Assembly (NCBI GenBank): GCA_003023665.1
Contig: PXYR01000056.1
Coordinates: 1 to 10,809, forward strand
DNA: 10,809 nt
DNA from: Bacteroidota bacterium
GTDB lineage: Bacteria > Bacteroidota > Bacteroidia > Flavobacteriales > Schleiferiaceae
Reading direction: 5' to 3'
The notes under the pieces were generated by a model that was not told the DNA's origin, made no database searches, and saw nothing but the letters and a program-made list of their open reading frames with translations. Position 1 is the stretch's first letter, and each line of letters begins with the position of its first letter. Below, piece by piece: positions 8,020-10,809 of this stretch. The translations under genes were made by a program, and so were the position numbers.

Positions 8020-8943
8020 CTATACCAATTGAATATCTACACTTACCAAAGATTTAAACTCCTCTAAACGCTCATTGATCTCCTCATTAGTAAGTTCGGC
8101 GATACGTTCGGTTCCAAATTTCTCAACGGTAAAACTTGCCATAGCAGACCCCCATATAACCGCACGTTTCATGTTTTCAAAACTGATGTCATCCGTCTTA
8201 GCCAGATAGCCAATAAATCCTCCTGCAAAGGTGTCTCCGGCGCCAGTTGGATCAAAAACTTCTTCTAACGGTAACGCAGGAGCGCTAAATATTTGGTCCT
8301 CATGAAAAAGTAGTGCGCCATGCTCACCCTTCTTTATGATGAGAAATTTAGGACCCATTGTCATAATTTTCTTTGCTCCCTTAACAAGACTGTATTCACC
8401 TGACATCTGTCTAGCTTCTTCATCATTTATAGTAAGCACATCAACTCCTTTAAGAGCTTCAACAAGGTCGTCCCAACAATTGTCCATCCAAAAATTCATA
8501 GTGTCCAACACAACGAGTTTAGGGCGTTGAGGAAGTTGATCAAGAACCTGTTGTTGAATAGACGGCATAAGATTTCCAAGCATTAAATACTTCGCGTCTT
8601 TGTATGCCTCAGGAACAATTGGATTAAAATCTGCAAGAACGTTTAATTGGGTGTCAAGAGTGTCACGAGTATTCATGTCTAAATGATACTTTCCGCTCCA
8701 AAAAAAAGTCTTGCCGTCTTTAATAATTTGAACCCCTTCTAAATCTGCGCCTTTAGACTTCAAAAGGTCCAGATGTGGCTGCTCAAAATCGGCACCAACA
8801 ACAGAAACAATATTACTTTTCTCCACATGATAGCTTGCTGAAAGGGCAATGTATGTGGCAGCACCCCCAAGGATGCGGTCTGTTTTTCCAAAAGGCGTTT
8901 CAAGTGCGTCGTACGCCATAGTTCCAACTGTCAGTAAGCTCAT
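8020..8943 (-). CDS. PfkB-family carbohydrate/nucleoside kinase, 307 aa
   Basis: This is a ribokinase-like soluble kinase that transfers phosphate from ATP to a sugar or nucleoside. The N-terminal substrate-binding signature is GGAATYIALS (~26-35). The C-terminal PfkB signature is DPTGAGDTFAGG (231-242), with the anion-hole GAGD and catalytic base Asp237. The length is normal for the family. The opening MSLLTVGTMAYDALETPFGK resembles a PfkB kinase type common in Bacteroidota; its substrate cannot be assigned from sequence. I chose the ATG at 8943 rather than the in-frame TTG at 8964, because that TTG lies within the -7 promoter element and would not be transcribed. The gene is divergent from the exosortase gene, 156 bp away, and ends 134 bp before the pseudo-cyclase operon. 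Confidence 0.92.
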   Translation of the reverse strand: MSLLTVGTMAYDALETPFGKTDRILGGAATYIALSASYHVEKSNIVSVVGADFEQPHLDLLKSKGADLEGVQIIKDGKTFFWSGKYHLDMNTRDTLDTQLNVLADFNPIVPEAYKDAKYLMLGNLMPSIQQQVLDQLPQRPKLVVLDTMNFWMDNCWDDLVEALKGVDVLTINDEEARQMSGEYSLVKGAKKIMTMGPKFLIIKKGEHGALLFHEDQIFSAPALPLEEVFDPTGAGDTFAGGFIGYLAKTDDISFENMKRAVIWGSAMASFTVEKFGTERIAELTNEEINERLEEFKSLVSVDIQLV

Positions 8944-8961
8944 TATATAAAATTTATGCAG

Positions 8962-8992
8962 CAAAGGTAAGCGGAGGTCTTTAGTTACGCAA
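8962..8992 (-). promoter_or_regulatory. Bacteroidota-type promoter of the PfkB kinase gene
   Basis: On the minus strand, TTG (8992-8990), a 20-base spacer and TACCTTTG (8969-8962) match the -33/-7 pattern TTG...TAnnTTTG without mismatch in the -7 element. The start point would fall around 8956, leaving a leader of about a dozen bases before the ATG at 8943. Confidence 0.65.
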
Positions 8993-9006
8993 TCAAAATA
9001 CTTTCA

Positions 9007-9040
9007 TTGTGCGGTCCGTTTAAAAACCACTTTACACTTG
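9007..9040 (+). promoter_or_regulatory. Weak candidate promoter for the exosortase gene
   Basis: TTG at 9007-9009 and TACACTTG at 9033-9040 (one mismatch to TAnnTTTG) are separated by 23 bases, slightly longer than usual. It would give a leader of ~50 nt before the ATG at 9100. It lies in the divergent intergenic region just beyond the kinase promoter. Confidence 0.25.
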
Positions 9041-9099
9041 AAAACTATTTGATTTCAACAAGTCTTGCGTTGTAAATAACTGATTGGGAATCTTTGAAT

Positions 9100-9654
9100 A
9101 TGAAAAACAAGGTTATCTCTCTTCTCAAAAACAAAACAATCCAAGAAAAGGAATTCATTAAGTTCCTATACAGATTCACTTTAACTTATTGTATCCTACT
9201 AGGGCTTTATCAACTTTATCTTAAGTACACCGTTTACAACCAGTCACTTGATTGGGTAACCTATAGTGTGAGCGAGTTTTCCTTTTACCTCGCTCAGTTA
9301 TTAGGCGCAACCCAATGCACGTTTTCCTGTTTCATTGAAGGCTGTTACATTGGGCAAGAAGACAAGCTGATTCACGTAGCGGAAGGGTGCAATGGATTGA
9401 GCCTTTCTATTGCTTATGGTGCATTCATAGTAGGTTTCTCCCATTTAAATTGGAAAACACTCCTACAGGTGCTCTTTGGATTAATAACTATACAAGGGTT
9501 TAATGTCTTGAGAATTGGGATTCTGATTGTTCTTAGGGATTTTGGAGGCGATGCGTATTTCTATTTTATAAAATACCTTTTTGGTATTATCATCTATGGT
9601 TCCATATTCACACTATGGTCGCTTCAGCCACATTTCAATAAATGGTTGAGCTGA
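9100..9654 (+). CDS. Exosortase/archaeosortase-family integral membrane protein, 184 aa
   Basis: Exosortases are polytopic membrane cysteine transpeptidase-like enzymes that cleave C-terminal sorting signals of exported proteins. Here the Cys motif is VAEGCNGLSL (C97) and the Arg motif is GFNVLRIGIL (R138), each followed by a hydrophobic helix as in the family. Membrane helices are visible at ~24-42, 60-72, 98-114, 120-145 and 155-175. The length is typical of small Bacteroidota exosortases (XrtF-like or XrtX-like). The third catalytic position, usually His, is not evident: the expected region reads YFYFIKYLFG, with Lys158 the only basic residue. The start is taken as the ATG at 9100; an in-frame TTG at 9094 adds two residues. 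It is followed by a small membrane gene with a 1-nt overlap. No sorting-signal substrate is seen in the window. Confidence 0.8.
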   Translation: MKNKVISLLKNKTIQEKEFIKFLYRFTLTYCILLGLYQLYLKYTVYNQSLDWVTYSVSEFSFYLAQLLGATQCTFSCFIEGCYIGQEDKLIHVAEGCNGLSLSIAYGAFIVGFSHLNWKTLLQVLFGLITIQGFNVLRIGILIVLRDFGGDAYFYFIKYLFGIIIYGSIFTLWSLQPHFNKWLS

Positions 9655-9956
9655 TGGGGTTAAAAACTATGTATAAATGGATAACCCTATACATGCTGTT
9701 ATCCATACCAATGGGAATTATGCGGGGTATACAGGATACAGAAACCGTCGTTTTTGTAGCATATTATATAATTACTGCTTGGTTTAAAGTAGTGTTGTGC
9801 TTGCGGTTTTTTGAAAAGGCCGGATTCAATACCTCTAAAAAACTATTAACTCTTGGTATTGCTATTATTCTCAGATTCCTATTTCATGCTCCTTGGTTTG
9901 CCTTGTGTATTGCAAGTGTACTCTTTCATTCCAATCAGACAAAAAAACTTATTTAA
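9654..9956 (+). CDS. Small integral membrane protein, probable exosortase partner, 100 aa
   Basis: The protein has about three hydrophobic helices (WITLYMLLSIPMGIM; VVFVAYYIITAWFKVVLCL; LLTLGIAIILRFLFHAPWFAL continuing to VLFH) joined by short polar loops, and a basic tail ending QTKKLI. I do not recognise a catalytic motif. The ATG at 9654 overlaps the last base of the exosortase stop (TGATG), a typical coupled arrangement. An in-frame ATG at 9642 would add four residues and overlap the exosortase gene by 13 bases; an ATG at 9669 is also possible. Several Bacteroidota exosortases have a dedicated small membrane protein next door, and this may be one (XrtX-associated type is a guess from context). 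The tRNA gene begins 65 bp downstream. Confidence 0.7.
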   Translation: MGLKTMYKWITLYMLLSIPMGIMRGIQDTETVVFVAYYIITAWFKVVLCLRFFEKAGFNTSKKLLTLGIAIILRFLFHAPWFALCIASVLFHSNQTKKLI

Positions 9957-9959
9957 CTA

Positions 9960-9990
9960 TTGCGGGAAATATGGGATTGACGTATTATTG
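9960..9990 (+). promoter_or_regulatory. Candidate promoter of tRNA-Asn
   Basis: TTG (9960-9962), a 20-base spacer and TATTATTG (9983-9990), one mismatch from TAnnTTTG, lie ~30 bp upstream of the tRNA 5' end. It begins immediately after the stop of the small membrane gene, so the tRNA need not depend on readthrough from the exosortase pair. Confidence 0.4.
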
Positions 9991-9994
9991 CACC

Positions 9995-10012
9995 CCGATT
10001 TGAAAGAATCGG
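9995..10012 (+). other. Small hairpin in the tRNA-Asn leader
   Basis: CCGATT (9995-10000) and AATCGG (10007-10012) form a perfect 6-bp stem with a TGAAAG loop, ending 9 nt before the mature tRNA. No T tract follows, so it is not a Rho-independent terminator. It could influence 5' processing or be chance. Confidence 0.35.
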
Positions 10013-10021
10013 ACATTACAT

Positions 10022-10095
10022 TCCTCCTTAGCTCAGTTGGTTAGAGCATCTGACTGTTAATCAGAGGGTCCTTGGTTCGAGCCCAAGAGGAGGAG
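10022..10095 (+). tRNA. tRNA-Asn(GUU)
   Basis: The 74-nt cloverleaf is complete. The acceptor stem pairs TCCTCCT with AGGAGGA, the D arm is GCTC/GAGC with AGTTGGTTA loop, the anticodon stem is TCTGA/TCAGA with loop CTGTTAA (anticodon GTT), and the T arm is CTTGG-TTCGAGC-CCAAG. The discriminator base is G, as expected for Asn. The 3' CCA is not encoded (the genome reads GCAACA), so it must be added after transcription. It lies alone on the plus strand with its own terminator downstream. Confidence 0.97.
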
Positions 10096-10100
10096 CAACA

Positions 10101-10140
10101 CAAAAAGCCGCAGATTTATTTCTTGCGGCTTTTTGTTTTT
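10101..10140 (+). terminator. Rho-independent terminator after tRNA-Asn
   Basis: CAAAAAGCCGCA (10101-10112) pairs over 12 bp with TGCGGCTTTTTG (10124-10135) around an 11-base loop and is followed by TTTTT. It begins 6 nt after the tRNA 3' end. Being nearly symmetrical, with A residues on the other side, it may also stop transcription from the convergent gene ending at 10153. Confidence 0.85.
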
Positions 10141-10152
10141 ACAATCTATGGT

Positions 10153-10668
10153 TCAATGCTTAATTGTGATTCCAATTGAGGGCCAGCTCGTGTAATAGTG
10201 TTCAATAGGCGCCCCTGCTGACGGTAAAAACCATTCACGAACGAATGAAAGTTCCAATTCAGGGCGTAATGACCAACCGTTCGAGCTGAATGATTTCCCT
10301 AAACCAAGACCTAAAGCGAGTGGATCAGAAAGTGCGTTATACTCGTCTGAATTCAACACAATCAACAATGGGTAAATATCAACGGTATTTGTCCCTATAG
10401 ACAATTGATTCACATATTTAATCGCCCCGTAAAAGGAATGTAATCCCGGCTCATCAACCCAAGTGCCTGGTGTTAGCTTAAAATTGTAGGGAAGGGTGAA
10501 TTCCAGCGTTGCTTTTTCTTGAAGTTGATAAGAAACTACCGGTGAAATGAAGTCGTTTTTCGCGTTAACCCCCAAGTCTAATCGCTCTAACACTTGGGCT
10601 TTAGCGCACATACAGACTAAAAACATAACCACAATCAGTGCAGATCGCGAAATACAAGCTCCTTTCAT
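10153..10668 (-). CDS. Small exported protein of unknown function, possibly outer-membrane or surface beta-rich, 171 aa
   Basis: Residues 1-24 form a signal peptide (hydrophobic ALIVVMFLVCMC, cleavage around AKAQ). The mature ~147 residues alternate hydrophobic and polar positions in short strands (e.g. ATLEFTLPYNF, NTVDIYPLLIVL, SLRPELELSFV) and end SWPSIGITIKH. This pattern suits a small beta-barrel or lipocalin-like outer-membrane or periplasmic protein, but I recognise no family. Two Cys in the signal region (C20, C22) do not form a clear lipobox. The gene converges on tRNA-Asn and shares the terminator region with it. It lies between the tRNA and an imperfect copy of the tRNA 3' end, so it may have arrived as an insertion. 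Confidence 0.72.
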   Translation of the reverse strand: MKGACISRSALIVVMFLVCMCAKAQVLERLDLGVNAKNDFISPVVSYQLQEKATLEFTLPYNFKLTPGTWVDEPGLHSFYGAIKYVNQLSIGTNTVDIYPLLIVLNSDEYNALSDPLALGLGLGKSFSSNGWSLRPELELSFVREWFLPSAGAPIEHYYTSWPSIGITIKH

Positions 10669-10691
10669 TTCGACTTGACTTTAACCATAAC

Positions 10692-10710
10692 TGAATTTAC
10701 ACAAAATTCA
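10692..10710. promoter_or_regulatory. Inverted repeat upstream of the small exported gene
   Basis: TGAATTT (10692-10698) and AAATTCA (10704-10710) form a perfect 7-bp inverted repeat with a 5-base spacer, ~25-40 bp upstream of the ATG at 10668. This position would overlap a minus-strand promoter, where only a weak candidate is visible (TTG, 19 bases, TATGGTTA). It could be an operator; its AT-rich arms make chance possible. Confidence 0.25.
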
Positions 10711-10744
10711 ATCTTCAAACACGGCCCTTGGCTGCAACTTTGAA

Positions 10745-10766
10745 CAATAGGGGGAGCAACAGAAAA
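10745..10766 (+). repeat. Imperfect direct copy of the tRNA-Asn 3' end
   Basis: The 22 bases at 10745-10766 match 10084-10105 (last T-arm bases, acceptor 3' strand, discriminator and flank) at 19 positions. The shared core GGAGCAACA is identical. As at the real tRNA, a hairpin follows at once. No tRNA body is recognisable upstream. It could be an attachment-site remnant of an integration at the tRNA, or a relic of a duplicated tRNA. Confidence 0.45.
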
Positions 10767-10797
10767 GTACTTGTTAGCAATAGCAGGTGCTTTTTTT
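10763..10797 (+). terminator. Terminator-like hairpin at window end
   Basis: AAAAGTAC (10763-10770) pairs with GTGCTTTT (10787-10794) over 8 bp including one G-T pair, with a 16-base loop, and runs into a T tract (10791-10797). No plus-strand gene in the window needs it. Its position right after the tRNA 3'-end copy parallels the genuine tRNA-Asn terminator. Confidence 0.5.
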
Positions 10798-10809
10798 GTG
10801 CCTTGTTCT

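Noticed and set aside
9089..9096. AATCTTTG as a -7 element for the exosortase gene
   Set aside because: It ends only 3 bases before the ATG at 9100, so transcription would start inside the coding sequence.
9853..10044. Plus-strand 63-codon open frame overlapping the small membrane gene and the tRNA
   Set aside because: It lies in another frame of the membrane-protein gene and extends into tRNA-Asn, so it is a shadow.
1..10809. CRISPR arrays, insertion sequences, transposases or integrases
   Set aside because: I found no regularly spaced repeats and no protein resembling a transposase or integrase; the only hint of mobility is the tRNA 3'-end repeat.

Overview
The window looks like chromosomal DNA of a Bacteroidota bacterium, probably a marine Flavobacteriia/Cryomorphaceae-type organism. 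The DNA is moderately AT-rich and Shine-Dalgarno sites are weak or absent. Several gene starts are preceded by matches to the Bacteroidota promoter pattern TTG-N19-21-TAnnTTTG. One gene encodes a giant secreted protein with SprB-type repeats and PKD-like domains, typical of type IX secretion (T9SS) cargo. Most genes are on the minus strand; an exosortase-family gene, a small membrane gene and a tRNA are on the plus strand.

Layout. (1) 1-4592, minus: the first 1530 codons of a giant exported protein whose C-terminus lies outside the window. It has a signal peptide, three ~350-360-residue modules that each open with a Trp-rich YWV/IG...W...HW motif, two Ig-like segments, three SprB-like repeats and the start of a PKD-like domain. 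(2) 4593-4958: a 366-bp gene-free stretch with a candidate promoter for the giant gene and a strong minus-strand terminator for the next operon. (3) 4959-7885, minus: two genes overlapping by ATGA. Both encode membrane proteins with an exported N-terminal part, one membrane helix and a C-terminal class III nucleotide-cyclase homology domain. In both, the two metal-binding Asp positions are replaced, whereas the Lys and Asp that recognise adenine in adenylyl cyclases are kept. (4) 8020-8943, minus: a PfkB-family carbohydrate/nucleoside kinase with a very good promoter. (5) 9100-9956, plus: an exosortase-family membrane protein followed, with a 1-nt stop/start overlap, by a ~100-residue membrane protein. 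(6) 10022-10140, plus: tRNA-Asn(GUU) and its terminator. (7) 10153-10668, minus: a small exported protein that I do not recognise. (8) 10669-10809: an intergenic end that contains an imperfect copy of the tRNA-Asn 3' end followed by another terminator-like hairpin.

The features most worth following are the tandem pseudo-cyclase receptor pair, which looks like a nucleotide-sensing or purely structural signalling couple rather than an enzyme; the exosortase with no obvious third catalytic residue and its small partner; and the tRNA-Asn 3'-end repeat flanking the small exported gene. All family assignments were made by reading motifs, not by database search.
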